Positions 7,832-15,327 of a stretch of DNA of 18,990 nt are shown here, piece after piece (within the stretch, counting starts at the first letter, position 1; every line of letters starts with the position of its first letter). Under the pieces are notes generated by a model, which saw only the letters and a list, made by a program, of their open reading frames with translations, was not told the DNA's origin and did not search any database. The position numbers and the translations under genes were made by a program. The stretch is from Rhodoferax sp. (GTDB lineage: Bacteria; Pseudomonadota; Gammaproteobacteria; Burkholderiales; Burkholderiaceae_C), in the NCBI GenBank assembly GCA_017880985.1, contig JADGRK010000010.1, positions 1 through 18,990 of the forward strand, given 5' to 3'.

Positions 7832-7860
7832 TTGACACGCAATCAGTACGTGGCTCTAAT
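7832..7860 (+). promoter_or_regulatory. Sigma70 promoter of the HU gene
   Basis: A perfect -35 box TTGACA (7832-7837) is followed after exactly 17 bases by TCTAAT (7855-7860), five of six matches to TATAAT. Transcription would begin near 7867, giving a leader of about 70 bases before the HU start. This is the best-formed promoter in the window and fits an abundant nucleoid protein. Fis, CRP or other operators were not recognised. Confidence 0.8.
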
Positions 7861-7937
7861 GGCATGCAGCAGAACAGCTGCAAGATTTTTCGACGAGACA
7901 ATTTTGATTAACTCTGTTTCCATACAAGGGGTCCTTC

Positions 7938-8210
7938 GTGAATAAAACCGAACTGATTGAGCACATTGCAATTAATGCAGACATTTCCAAGGCCGCGGCC
8001 GCCCGCGCGCTGGAGTCCACCATTGGCGCGGTCAAGACGACGCTGAAAAAAGGCGGCTCTGTTTCATTGGTTGGCTTTGGTACGTTTGCCGTTGGCAAAC
8101 GTGCGGCACGCGTGGGCCGCAATCCGCGTACTGGGGCTGCGATTAAAATCAAGGCGGCCAAGGTGCCCAAATTCCGTCCGGGTAAGGCGTTGAAGGATGC
8201 CCTGAACTGA
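7938..8210 (+). CDS. hupB: DNA-binding protein HU (HU-beta type)
   Basis: This is a 90-residue, basic, dimeric nucleoid protein that binds and bends DNA without sequence preference. The N-terminal helices MNKTELIEHIAINADISKAA, the GFGTF turn (47-51), the DNA-inserting arm with RNPRTG (61-66) and the end PKFRPGKALKDALN are all in place. The start is GTG at 7938, supported by AAGGGG at 7925-7930 with seven bases of spacing. PpiD lies downstream, recalling the hupB-ppiD order in E. coli. Only 15 bases separate its stop from tRNA-Val, so the HU message probably continues through the tRNA to the terminator at 8311-8337. Confidence 0.95.
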   Translation: MNKTELIEHIAINADISKAAAARALESTIGAVKTTLKKGGSVSLVGFGTFAVGKRAARVGRNPRTGAAIKIKAAKVPKFRPGKALKDALN

Positions 8211-8225
8211 TAGCCGGTTTAGGTC

Positions 8226-8301
8226 GGGTGCTTAGCTCAGTTGGTAGAGCGTCTGCCTTACACGCAGAATGTCGGCGGTTCGAGCCCGTCAGCACCCACC
8301 A
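8226..8301 (+). tRNA. tRNA-Val (anticodon TAC)
   Basis: The acceptor stem GGGTGCT (8226-8232) pairs with AGCACCC (8291-8297), followed by A73 and an encoded CCA (8299-8301). The D arm reads AGCTCAGTTGGTAGAGC. The anticodon stem CTGCC/GCAG encloses the loop CTTACAC with anticodon TAC. The T arm has GGTTCGAGCC. There is no room for a separate consensus promoter after HU, so it is likely read from the HU promoter and released by RNase processing. Confidence 0.97.
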
Positions 8302-8310
8302 CCCAAGATA

Positions 8311-8337
8311 AAGGCGAACAGGATGTTCGCCTTTTTT
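8311..8337 (+). terminator. Rho-independent terminator after tRNA-Val
   Basis: A perfect 10-bp stem, AAGGCGAACA (8311-8320) with TGTTCGCCTT (8324-8333), has a GGA loop and a run of six T at 8332-8337. It should end the HU-tRNA-Val transcript just before ppiD. Confidence 0.93.
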
Positions 8338-8362
8338 GTTTTTCTTATTGGAGAATTCGCGC

Positions 8363-10300
8363 ATGTTTGATTTTGTCCGCAAGCACATGAAGCTCATGAT
8401 GTTCGTGATGTTCTTGCTGATCATCCCGTCGTTTGTGCTGTTCGGCATTGATGGCTACAACCGGTCAAGGGAAAAAAGCGCGACTGTTGCCCGTGTCGGA
8501 GGCTATGACATTACTCAGGGTGAATGGGATGCGGCGCACAAATCAGAGTCAGATCGGCTGCGTGCAGCCAGACCCAATCTGGATGCCAAACTGTTCGATT
8601 CCCCAGAGGCGCGCTATGCCACGCTGGAGCGACTGGTCAGTGAGCGGGTATTGGCGCAAGCGGCCGACAAGTTCAAACTGACGACCAGCGACGCACGGCT
8701 GGCGCGCGATTTGCAGCAAGACCCGACCATTGCGTCGCTACGTTTACCGGACGGCAAGCTCGACATGGAGCGCTATCGGCAGTTGGCCGCCAGCCAGGGT
8801 TTGACACCAGAAGGTTTTGAAGCCCGTGTGCGCCGCGACCTCTCAGTGCGGCAGGTGCAGGCTGGTGTCATCAATACCGGTTTCTCTGCGGCGGGTGTGG
8901 CTGATGTGTCATTAAATGCATTTTTTGAAAAGCGTGAGATACAAATCGCCACCTTCGCGACGGCCGATTTTGCCAGCAAAGTCAGCCCGACTGATGCCGA
9001 ACTGGATGCGTTTTATAAAACCAATCAGGCCTTGTTCCAGTCCCCCGAGCACGCCAGCATCGAGTATGTGGTGTTGGACCTCGACACGGTCAAGAAAAGC
9101 ATCTCCATCAATGAGACTGATCTCAAATCGTATTATGAGCAGAACGTGGCCAGACTTAGCGGCAAAGAGGAGCGGCGCGCCAGCCACATCCTCATCAATG
9201 CTGCCAAGGATGCCCCTGCCGCTGATCGTCAGAAGGCCAAAGCTAGAGCCAGCGAGTTGCTGCAAATCGTGCGCAAGGCGCCCGATAGTTTTGCGGATGT
9301 CGCCAAAAAGAATTCACAGGATACGGGTTCCGCCGCCAACGGAGGTGACCTCGATTTCTTTGCTCGGGGCGCCATGGTCAAGCCCTTTGAAGATGCCGCT
9401 TTTGCCATGAAAAAGGGTGATATCAGTGAGGTGGTTGAATCCGATTTTGGTTATCACATCATCCAGCTCACAGATATCAAGACACCGAAACAACGCTCTT
9501 TTGAAGAGTTGCGCGCGAGTATTGAGGCGGATTTGAAGACGCAGAAGGCACAGGCCAAGTTTGCTGAAACTGCCGAGGCCTTTACCAACGGCGTTTATGA
9601 GCAGTCCGACAGTCTCAAACCAGTGGCAGACAAGCTCAAGCTGGAGATCAAGACGGCGATCAACTTGATGCGCAAACCTGCATCCGGAGTGACTGGGGTG
9701 CTGGCCAATGGAAAATTTCTGGCTGCTTTGTTTGGACCCGACGCGATCGAAAAAAAGCGCAATACGGAAGCAATTGAAACTGCACCTAACCAATTGGTCG
9801 CCGGCCGAATCACGCAGTACACCCCAGCCCGGACCATGCCGTTTGCCGAAGTGCGTGGCGTCGTGCGGGAGCGTGTCGTTGCCACTCGTGCGGCCGAGTT
9901 GGCGAAGAAGGAGGGTCTGGAGAAGTTGGCGGCCTGGAGGGCAGCTCCGGCCACTGCCACCATGCCGGCGGCGGTCATGGTGTCGCGCGACCAGTCCCAA
10001 AATATTCCGCCGCTGGTTCTGGCTGCAGCGTTGCGCGCGGACGGTTCAGTCTTGCCAGCCTTCGTGGGTGTTGATTTGGGTGCCCAGGGTTATTCCGTGC
10101 TGCGAGTCAACAAGATTGTGCCGCGTCCGGCGCCTGCTGAAGCGGCTTTGAAACAAGACCGTGCTCAATACACTCAATGGTGGAGCGCTGCCGAGAACCA
10201 AGCCTATTACAGTCTTTTGAAAGAGCGTTTCAAAACCGAGATCATGGTGCCCCATCCTGCACCTGTTTCGACTGACGCGCTTTTGACAGCCGCCAAATAG
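8363..10300 (+). CDS. ppiD: Periplasmic folding chaperone PpiD (parvulin-type, membrane anchored)
   Basis: This 645-residue protein is anchored by one N-terminal membrane segment (about residues 9-28) and faces the periplasm, where PpiD helps proteins leaving the Sec translocon to fold. After the anchor comes a SurA-like N-terminal chaperone region (about 35-190). A single parvulin domain follows (about 268-370), with ASHIL (His275), GGDLDFFARGAMVKPFEDAAF and GYHIIQL (His365). A long C-terminal chaperone-like part completes it. The ATG at 8363 follows GGAG (8350-8353) by nine bases; an upstream TTG in frame lies inside the terminator and was rejected. Members of this family often have little or no isomerase activity, which sequence cannot decide here. 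The gene sits between two tRNA genes. Confidence 0.94.
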   Translation: MFDFVRKHMKLMMFVMFLLIIPSFVLFGIDGYNRSREKSATVARVGGYDITQGEWDAAHKSESDRLRAARPNLDAKLFDSPEARYATLERLVSERVLAQAADKFKLTTSDARLARDLQQDPTIASLRLPDGKLDMERYRQLAASQGLTPEGFEARVRRDLSVRQVQAGVINTGFSAAGVADVSLNAFFEKREIQIATFATADFASKVSPTDAELDAFYKTNQALFQSPEHASIEYVVLDLDTVKKSISINETDLKSYYEQNVARLSGKEERRASHILINAAKDAPAADRQKAKARASELLQIVRKAPDSFADVAKKNSQDTGSAANGGDLDFFARGAMVKPFEDAAFAMKKGDISEVVESDFGYHIIQLTDIKTPKQRSFEELRASIEADLKTQKAQAKFAETAEAFTNGVYEQSDSLKPVADKLKLEIKTAINLMRKPASGVTGVLANGKFLAALFGPDAIEKKRNTEAIETAPNQLVAGRITQYTPARTMPFAEVRGVVRERVVATRAAELAKKEGLEKLAAWRAAPATATMPAAVMVSRDQSQNIPPLVLAAALRADGSVLPAFVGVDLGAQGYSVLRVNKIVPRPAPAEAALKQDRAQYTQWWSAAENQAYYSLLKERFKTEIMVPHPAPVSTDALLTAAK

Positions 10301-10317
10301 GCGGCAACGGTTATAAT
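10283..10317 (+). promoter_or_regulatory. Possible promoter of tRNA-His, overlapping the ppiD 3' end
   Basis: A consensus TATAAT (10312-10317) lies 9 bases before the tRNA, and a TTGACA (10283-10288) lies in the last codons of ppiD. The spacing is 23 bases, well above the usual 16-18, so the -35 may not be the working one. A perfect inverted repeat, GCCGCC/GGCGGC (10289-10305), sits between the boxes and spans the ppiD stop codon. Confidence 0.4.
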
Positions 10318-10326
10318 TTCTTGACG

Positions 10327-10402
10327 GTGGCTGTAGCTCAGTTGGTAGAGTCCAGGATTGTGATTCCTGTTGTCGTGGGTTCGAGCCCCATCAGCCACCC
10401 CA
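10327..10402 (+). tRNA. tRNA-His (anticodon GTG)
   Basis: The acceptor stem GTGGCTG (10327-10333) pairs with CAGCCAC (10392-10398). An extra G at 10326 faces C73 at 10399, the G-1:C73 pair that is the identity mark of histidine tRNAs. An encoded CCA follows (10400-10402). The anticodon stem CAGGA/TCCTG holds the loop TTGTGAT with anticodon GTG. The T arm has GGTTCGAGCC. Confidence 0.97.
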
Positions 10403-10412
10403 AAATGGATAT

Positions 10413-10455
10413 AAGGGCTCGCTGCTATTGAGTTAGTAGCGAACCCTTTTCTTTT
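10413..10455 (+). terminator. Terminator after tRNA-His
   Basis: A long near-perfect stem (10413-10427 with 10434-10448) has one mismatch, one G-T wobble and a six-base loop, followed by TTTTCTTTT. Its loop and inner arms coincide with one copy of the small palindromic repeat described at 10424-10440. Confidence 0.82.
10424..10440. repeat. Small palindromic repeat, copy 1
   Basis: GCTATTGAGTTAGTAGC has self-complementary ends (GCTA/TAGC). It matches a second 17-base sequence at 10569-10585 in 14 of 17 positions. It forms the core of the tRNA-His terminator. Confidence 0.5.
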
Positions 10456-10568
10456 GGCAGATTTGCGGGTCGTCTGCCGGCCACTTGACTGCCGAAATCA
10501 CGAGCCTGGAGTCGTGCGCAGGCTTGATGCCTTTCACTGCCATAGCAAGCGTTGACACTGCACTTAAT

Positions 10569-10585
10569 GCTATTTAGTTTATAGC
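10569..10585. repeat. Small palindromic repeat, copy 2
   Basis: GCTATTTAGTTTATAGC has ends that pair (GCTAT/ATAGC) and differs from the copy at 10424-10440 at three positions. It stands alone here, not attached to a T run. Confidence 0.5.
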
Positions 10586-10726
10586 AAACATGGATGTTGG
10601 GCAGAAAGCCATCGCGTTGGTTCGGCATATCTTGTCGCGCTGATTCCGAAACAGCACCGGTCAACGGGTTTTTGAAGCTTTTTTGTTTTTCTTGCTTGAA
10701 TGTAGAAGAACTGCCACCAGTTCCTC

Positions 10727-10761
10727 TTGACACTGTAGCGCTTTAGCGTGATCGATAGAAT
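10727..10761 (+). promoter_or_regulatory. Possible clpS promoter elements
   Basis: TTGACA (10727-10732) and TAGAAT (10756-10761) precede clpS, but 23 bases separate them, so they may not work as a pair. If TAGAAT is the -10, transcription would start at about 10768, the A of the clpS ATG, giving a leaderless message. This is a weak prediction. Confidence 0.25.
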
Positions 10762-10767
10762 TACCCC

Positions 10768-11130
10768 ATGGTCACCAAATCTCCGGTCATTCCCAAAGTT
10801 CCAGTGGTTCATGAACCAGATCCGGATACTGGCGGTGCAGTTGTACTTGAGCGGCGAACTCAGAGGACAAAACCGCCGCAAATGTATCAGGTCGTCATGC
10901 TCAATGATGACTACACGCCAATGGAATTTGTGGTGCAGGTGATTCAGGAGTTTTTTGGCAAGGACCTGGAGTCAGCGACCCAGATCATGCTCAAGATTCA
11001 CCTGGATGGTAAAGGTGTTTGTGGGGTTTATTCCAGAGATGTGGCTGCCACCAAGGTGGACCAGGTGCTTGAGGCCGCAATTAAAGCCGGGCATCCCTTG
11101 AAATGCATCAGTGAGCCGGTTGGTTTTTAG
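10768..11130 (+). CDS. clpS: ATP-dependent Clp protease adaptor ClpS
   Basis: ClpS (120 residues) binds N-terminal Leu, Phe, Tyr or Trp of N-degron substrates and hands them to ClpA. The core begins at KPPQMYQVVMLNDDYTPMEFV. Asn46, Asp47 and Asp48 match the residues that hold the substrate alpha-amino group, and His78 matches E. coli His66. The N-terminal tail (about 35 residues, rich in Pro, Val and Thr) is longer than in E. coli and would be the part that enters the ClpA pore. No Shine-Dalgarno sequence is visible ahead of the ATG. The next better-placed Met lies inside the core, so the first ATG is kept. ClpA follows after 48 bases. Confidence 0.95.
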   Translation: MVTKSPVIPKVPVVHEPDPDTGGAVVLERRTQRTKPPQMYQVVMLNDDYTPMEFVVQVIQEFFGKDLESATQIMLKIHLDGKGVCGVYSRDVAATKVDQVLEAAIKAGHPLKCISEPVGF

Positions 11131-11178
11131 AAATAAGTTTACAGTTAAGCATCCAAGCAAGCCTTAAAAGGAAATCAG

Positions 11179-13506
11179 ATGATTGCCCAAGAATTGGAAG
11201 TCAGCCTTCATATGGCTTTTGTCGAGGCGCGCCAGCAGCGTCATGAGTTCATCACGGTTGAGCACCTATTGCTTGCCTTGCTGGACAATCCGAGCGCGGC
11301 TGAAGTGCTGCGGGCGTGTTCCGCCAATATTGACGATTTGCGCAAGTCCCTGGCCAACTTCATCAAGGACAACACGCCTCAGGTGGCTGGTTCAGACGAC
11401 GTGGATACGCAGCCCACCCTGGGCTTTCAGCGTGTGATTCAGCGCGCCATCATGCATGTGCAGTCCACCGGCAGCGGCAAGAAGGAAGTCACCGGGGCCA
11501 ACGTGCTGGTGGCCATATTTGGCGAGAAAGACTCCCACGCTGTGTATTACCTGCATCAGCAGGGTGTGACCCGACTGGATGTGGTGAACTTCATTGCGCA
11601 TGGCATCAGGAAAAGCGATCCACCCGAGCCGGTCAAATCGGGCGAGAGTCAGGCAGACAGTGAAGAGGGCGGGTCGGAAAAAAATGAGAAATCTTCACCG
11701 CTTGAGCAATACACGCAGAATCTGAATCAACTCTCCAAAGACGGCAAGATTGACCCCCTGATCGGACGTGAGTACGAGGTCGAGCGCGTGATCCAGATTT
11801 TGTGTCGCCGTCGCAAGAACAACCCGCTGCTGGTCGGGGAAGCCGGTGTCGGCAAGACCGCTATTGCCGAAGGTCTGGCTTGGCGCATCACGCAAAAAGA
11901 TGTGCCTGAGATCCTGGCCGAAGCGATTGTTTATTCACTCGACATGGGTGCCTTGCTGGCGGGCACCAAATACCGTGGCGACTTTGAGCAGCGACTCAAG
12001 GGTGTCTTGAAATCCTTGAAGGACAGACCCAACGCCATTTTATTCATTGATGAAATCCATACCCTGATTGGAGCCGGTGCCGCGTCCGGTGGCACGCTGG
12101 ATGCGTCCAATCTGCTGAAACCGGGATTGAGTTCCGGCGCGCTTAAGTGCATTGGCGCGACGACCTTTACCGAATACCGTGGCATTTTCGAAAAAGACGC
12201 GGCGCTGTCTCGTCGTTTTCAGAAAATTGATGTGGTTGAACCCACCATCGAACAAACCATTGAAATACTCAAGGGCTTGAAATCCCGTTTTGAAGAGCAT
12301 CACAACGTCAAGTACGCGCTGGCAGCCTTGCAGGCAGCGGCAGAGCTGAGTGCCAAGTACATCAACGACCGTCATTTGCCGGATAAAGCCATCGACGTGA
12401 TTGATGAGGCAGGAGCCGCACAGCGCATTCTGCCCCCTTCCAAACGCAAGAAGATCATCGGCAAGACCGAGGTGGAAGACATTGTGGCCAAGATTGCCCG
12501 CATTCCGCCTGCCAACGTGTCCAATGATGACCGGAGCAAACTCAAGACCCTCGAGCGCGATCTCAGGAACGTTGTGTTTGGGCAGGACAAGGCGCTCGAC
12601 ATGCTGGCCTCTGCCGTGAAAATGGCGCGTTCTGGCCTGGGCAAGGGCGACAAGCCAATTGGTTCCTTCCTGTTCACTGGGCCGACCGGTGTTGGCAAGA
12701 CTGAAGCGGCCAAGCAATTGGCCTACATCATGGGAATTGACCTGATTCGCTTTGACATGAGCGAATACATGGAACAACACGCCGTGAGTCGTTTGATTGG
12801 TGCCCCACCCGGTTATGTAGGCTTTGATCAGGGTGGATTGCTGACCGAAGCCATCACCAAGACGCCCCACTGTGTGTTGTTGCTCGATGAAATTGAGAAG
12901 GCACATTCGGCGATCTTCAATGTGCTATTGCAGGTGATGGACCACGGCACGCTGACTGACAATAATGGGCGCAAGGCTGACTTTCGCAACGTGATCATTG
13001 TCATGACCACCAACGCAGGGGCCGAGACAATGAACAAGGCCACCATTGGCTTTACCAACCCGCGCGTAGCAGGCGATGAGTTGGCAGATATCAAGCGCTT
13101 GTTCACCCCGGAGTTTCGTAATCGGCTTGATGCGGTGGTCAGCTTCAAAGCGCTTGATGAGATTGTTATTCTGCGGGTGGTCGATAAGTTCTTGCTGCAA
13201 TTGGAAGCCCAGTTGGCCGACAAGAAGGTGGAAGTTACCTTTACTGACAAGCTGCGCAAGCACCTCGCCAAGAAGGGTTTCGATCCGTTGATGGGTGCGC
13301 GGCCAATGCAGCGCCTGATACAGGACACCATTCGGCGCGCCCTGGCCGACGAATTACTCTTTGGTCGCCTGATTGACGGGGGCCGCCTGACCGTCGATCT
13401 GGATGAGAAAGACGAAAGCAAGACCGAAGTCTTGCTCGATATTCAGCCATTGCCAAAGAAGGAAGGCAAGCCCCGGCCCGAGATACAAGAAGCAACCGCT
13501 GGCTAG
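11179..13506 (+). CDS. clpA: ATP-dependent Clp protease ATP-binding subunit ClpA
   Basis: ClpA (775 residues) is the hexameric AAA+ unfoldase that feeds substrates to ClpP. Two N-terminal Clp_N repeats (about 1-145) form the ClpS docking domain. An acidic, Ser-rich linker (about 150-172) follows. The first AAA module has Walker A GEAGVGKT (220-227) and Walker B ILFIDEIH. The second has Walker A GPTGVGKT (501-508) and Walker B VLLLDEIEKAH. Ile623-Gly624-Phe625 lies where the IGL/IGF loop that contacts ClpP is expected. There is no ClpB-type middle coiled coil, which separates it from ClpB. It starts at ATG 11179 with AAGGAAA upstream and is in an operon with clpS. The length is slightly above E. 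coli's 758, mainly from the linker and C-terminal tail. ClpP is not in the window. Confidence 0.97.
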   Translation: MIAQELEVSLHMAFVEARQQRHEFITVEHLLLALLDNPSAAEVLRACSANIDDLRKSLANFIKDNTPQVAGSDDVDTQPTLGFQRVIQRAIMHVQSTGSGKKEVTGANVLVAIFGEKDSHAVYYLHQQGVTRLDVVNFIAHGIRKSDPPEPVKSGESQADSEEGGSEKNEKSSPLEQYTQNLNQLSKDGKIDPLIGREYEVERVIQILCRRRKNNPLLVGEAGVGKTAIAEGLAWRITQKDVPEILAEAIVYSLDMGALLAGTKYRGDFEQRLKGVLKSLKDRPNAILFIDEIHTLIGAGAASGGTLDASNLLKPGLSSGALKCIGATTFTEYRGIFEKDAALSRRFQKIDVVEPTIEQTIEILKGLKSRFEEHHNVKYALAALQAAAELSAKYINDRHLPDKAIDVIDEAGAAQRILPPSKRKKIIGKTEVEDIVAKIARIPPANVSNDDRSKLKTLERDLRNVVFGQDKALDMLASAVKMARSGLGKGDKPIGSFLFTGPTGVGKTEAAKQLAYIMGIDLIRFDMSEYMEQHAVSRLIGAPPGYVGFDQGGLLTEAITKTPHCVLLLDEIEKAHSAIFNVLLQVMDHGTLTDNNGRKADFRNVIIVMTTNAGAETMNKATIGFTNPRVAGDELADIKRLFTPEFRNRLDAVVSFKALDEIVILRVVDKFLLQLEAQLADKKVEVTFTDKLRKHLAKKGFDPLMGARPMQRLIQDTIRRALADELLFGRLIDGGRLTVDLDEKDESKTEVLLDIQPLPKKEGKPRPEIQEATAG

Positions 13507-13524
13507 ATCGGGTGTTGGAGCGTC

Positions 13525-13564
13525 AGCGCCCGGCGGCCCACGCAGTGAGCCGCCGTATGGCGCT
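13525..13564. terminator. Hairpin between convergent clpA and rhlE
   Basis: AGCGCC-CGGCGGC (13525-13537) pairs with GCCGCCG (13549-13555) and GGCGCT (13559-13564), with a TAT bulge and an 11-base loop. It lies between the two convergent stop codons, reaching the last base of the rhlE stop. It has no T run on either side, so intrinsic termination is uncertain, but its strength suits a two-way stop. Confidence 0.55.
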
Positions 13565-15327
13565 TATCGGTTGAAAGAGCCGCGAGAACTTCCCGGGCCA
13601 CGAGACCCGTTGCCACCGCCAGCAAAGCCACCCGAGCCGCCGGAGCGCCCACCTGTTCCGCTGCCACCACCATAAGAACCTGCATTGCGGTTGCCACCGC
13701 CACGCCGGGCTCCGCGCTCGGCCATCATATCGACGCTGGTACGCATTGGGTCGGGTTGACCTTGATTTGACCCCGACCTGGCCGGTGCGTTGCCGCCACG
13801 CCCTTGCGCCGATCGCGGTCCAGAGCCGCGCAAGCTCAGGTCAACCGCAGTTTCGTGGCTGCGTGGCTCGTGGCTGCGAGGCTCGTCGTTGCGTGGCTCG
13901 TTGCTGCGTGGCTCGTTGCTGCGTTGACCGCCGCCACTATTTCTGCCGCCACCATTGCCCGCATTGCCCCCGCTACCGCGATTTTCGCCAGCTCGCCCCG
14001 TGCGTGCAGCGCCAGCGCGGCTGCCGCGTTGCCCTGGAGCGCCTTTGCCTTCGCGCACCCGTTGCATCATCTCGGTACGGGCGGCCTTGGCTGCTGCTTG
14101 CATCACATCGCGACTTGGCGGTTTACCGGCACCGCCCCAGATAGTCTGGCGACCCATGGCAAGAGGTTCAGCTTGCTCGCCGGGCTCGGGCATAAAGCCT
14201 TCAATGATCTGGACCGGAATATCCTGCTTGGTGAAGCGCTCAATGGCTTGCATGAAACCTTCTTCGTCCAGACATACCAGGTTCACCGCCTGGCCTTCAG
14301 CACCGGCACGGCCAGTGCGGCCGATGCGGTGGATGTAGTCCTCGCAGACGTTGGGGATGTCGTAGTTGACAACGTGCGGCAGATCATCAATATCAATGCC
14401 TCTGGCGGCGATGTCGGTCGCCACCAGGGCGCGAATGTCACCACTCTTGAAGCCCGCCAGCGCCTGGGTGCGGGCAGCCTGGCTCTTGTTGCCGTGCAGG
14501 GCCATGGCGTTGATGCCGTTCTTGACCAAAAATTCAGCCACACTGTTGGCGCCAAATTTGGTGCGGGTAAAGACCAGCACCTGACTCCAGTTGTGTTCAT
14601 TAATGATGTGGGCCAGCAGCGCTTTCTTCTTGCCGCGACCGACCGGATGAATGAGCTGGGTAATGCGCTGCACCGTGCTGTTGCGTGGTGTGACCTGAAT
14701 GCTCAGCGGGTTTTTTAGCAGGGTGTCGGCGAGTTCGCGAATTTCGTCACTGAAGGTGGCCGAGAACAACAGACTCTGCTTGTCTTTGGGCACCACCGCC
14801 AACACTTTTTTGACGTCGTGGATGAAGCCCATGTCGAGCATGCGGTCGGCTTCGTCAAGCACCAGTATTTGTACTTGAGTCAAATCCAGTACGCCTTGTT
14901 GCAGCAAATCCAGCAGGCGCCCAGGGGTGGCCACCAAAATGTCAACGCCTTTTTTTACGCGGCTGATCTGCGGGTTCATGCCAACACCGCCGAAAATGGC
15001 GGTCGAAGTCAGCTCCACATATTTGCCATAGGTCTGCACCGACTCTTCCACCTGCGCGGCCAGTTCACGTGTCGGGGTAAGCACCAGCGCACGAATGCCG
15101 ATGCCACCAAATTTATTGCGGGGTGCCTCGCTGATGCTGAGTTTGTGCAGCATGGGCAACACAAACGCTGCAGTTTTGCCGGTGCCGGTTTGAGCACCGC
15201 CGAGCAGGTCATGGCCCTCAAGTACGGCCGGAATGGCTTGCACCTGAATCGGCGTGGGAGTCTCATAGCCCTGCTCAAGCACAGCTTTGACGATGGCCGG
15301 AGCCAGATTTAATGCTTCAAATTTCAT
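13564..15327 (-). CDS. rhlE: DEAD-box ATP-dependent RNA helicase, RhlE type
   Basis: This 587-residue protein unwinds RNA duplexes, typically in ribosome assembly, RNA turnover or cold adaptation. All core motifs are present: Q-motif region ETPTPIQ (22-28), AQTGTGKT (45-52), PTREL (85-89), TPGR (134-137), DEAD (158-161) with DRMLDMGF typical of RhlE, SAT (189-191), and HRIGRTGR (333-340). Residues about 430-587 are a disordered Gly/Arg/Ser/Asn-rich tail, probably an RNA-binding extension. It includes a run of five-residue [S/N]-[N/D/H]-E-P-R repeats (469-492) and a final glycine-rich block with RGG-like elements. The start MKFEALNLAP matches the family. It has no close Shine-Dalgarno sequence and a leader of up to about 200 bases. 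It lies downstream of the SPFH gene on the same strand but is likely independently transcribed. Confidence 0.95.
   Translation of the reverse strand: MKFEALNLAPAIVKAVLEQGYETPTPIQVQAIPAVLEGHDLLGGAQTGTGKTAAFVLPMLHKLSISEAPRNKFGGIGIRALVLTPTRELAAQVEESVQTYGKYVELTSTAIFGGVGMNPQISRVKKGVDILVATPGRLLDLLQQGVLDLTQVQILVLDEADRMLDMGFIHDVKKVLAVVPKDKQSLLFSATFSDEIRELADTLLKNPLSIQVTPRNSTVQRITQLIHPVGRGKKKALLAHIINEHNWSQVLVFTRTKFGANSVAEFLVKNGINAMALHGNKSQAARTQALAGFKSGDIRALVATDIAARGIDIDDLPHVVNYDIPNVCEDYIHRIGRTGRAGAEGQAVNLVCLDEEGFMQAIERFTKQDIPVQIIEGFMPEPGEQAEPLAMGRQTIWGGAGKPPSRDVMQAAAKAARTEMMQRVREGKGAPGQRGSRAGAARTGRAGENRGSGGNAGNGGGRNSGGGQRSNEPRSNEPRNDEPRSHEPRSHETAVDLSLRGSGPRSAQGRGGNAPARSGSNQGQPDPMRTSVDMMAERGARRGGGNRNAGSYGGGSGTGGRSGGSGGFAGGGNGSRGPGSSRGSFNR
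13861..13920 (-). repeat. 15-bp tandem repeat in the rhlE tail
   Basis: Four complete 15-bp units of the type GCGTGGCTCGTNGCT (plus-strand reading; starts at 13861, 13876, 13891 and 13906), with a decayed fifth unit at about 13846-13860, encode repeats of the E-P-R pentapeptide. The last two units are identical, suggesting recent slippage. The period is a multiple of three, so gains and losses keep the reading frame. Confidence 0.85.

Larger units (their letters stand above)
10456..10767. other. Non-coding stretch between tRNA-His and clpS
   Basis: About 310 bases hold no convincing gene. They contain the second copy of a small palindromic repeat (10569-10585), two TTGACACTG sequences (10552 and 10727) and a T-rich run (10670-10692). 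A CTTGAA box at 10695-10700 is followed 13 bases later by CCACCAGT, weakly like a sigma32 promoter. Minus-strand frames here (up to about 100 codons) resemble no protein I know and look like chance. Confidence 0.6.

Noticed and set aside
10425..10733. Minus-strand 102-codon frame between tRNA-His and clpS
   Set aside because: It crosses the tRNA-His terminator stem and the palindromic repeat, and its composition is unlike the neighbouring proteins.
12040..12906. Minus-strand open frame of 288 codons
   Set aside because: It lies wholly inside clpA, whose AAA+ motifs are intact. It is a codon-bias shadow.
13846..13925. Tandem repeats considered as a CRISPR-like array
   Set aside because: The units are 15 bp, directly adjacent with no spacers, and in frame within the helicase gene.
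13804..14718. Plus-strand open frame of 304 codons with alanine-rich repeats
   Set aside because: It is the antisense of rhlE, and the repeats are simply the reverse reading of the E-P-R repeat and glycine-rich tail.
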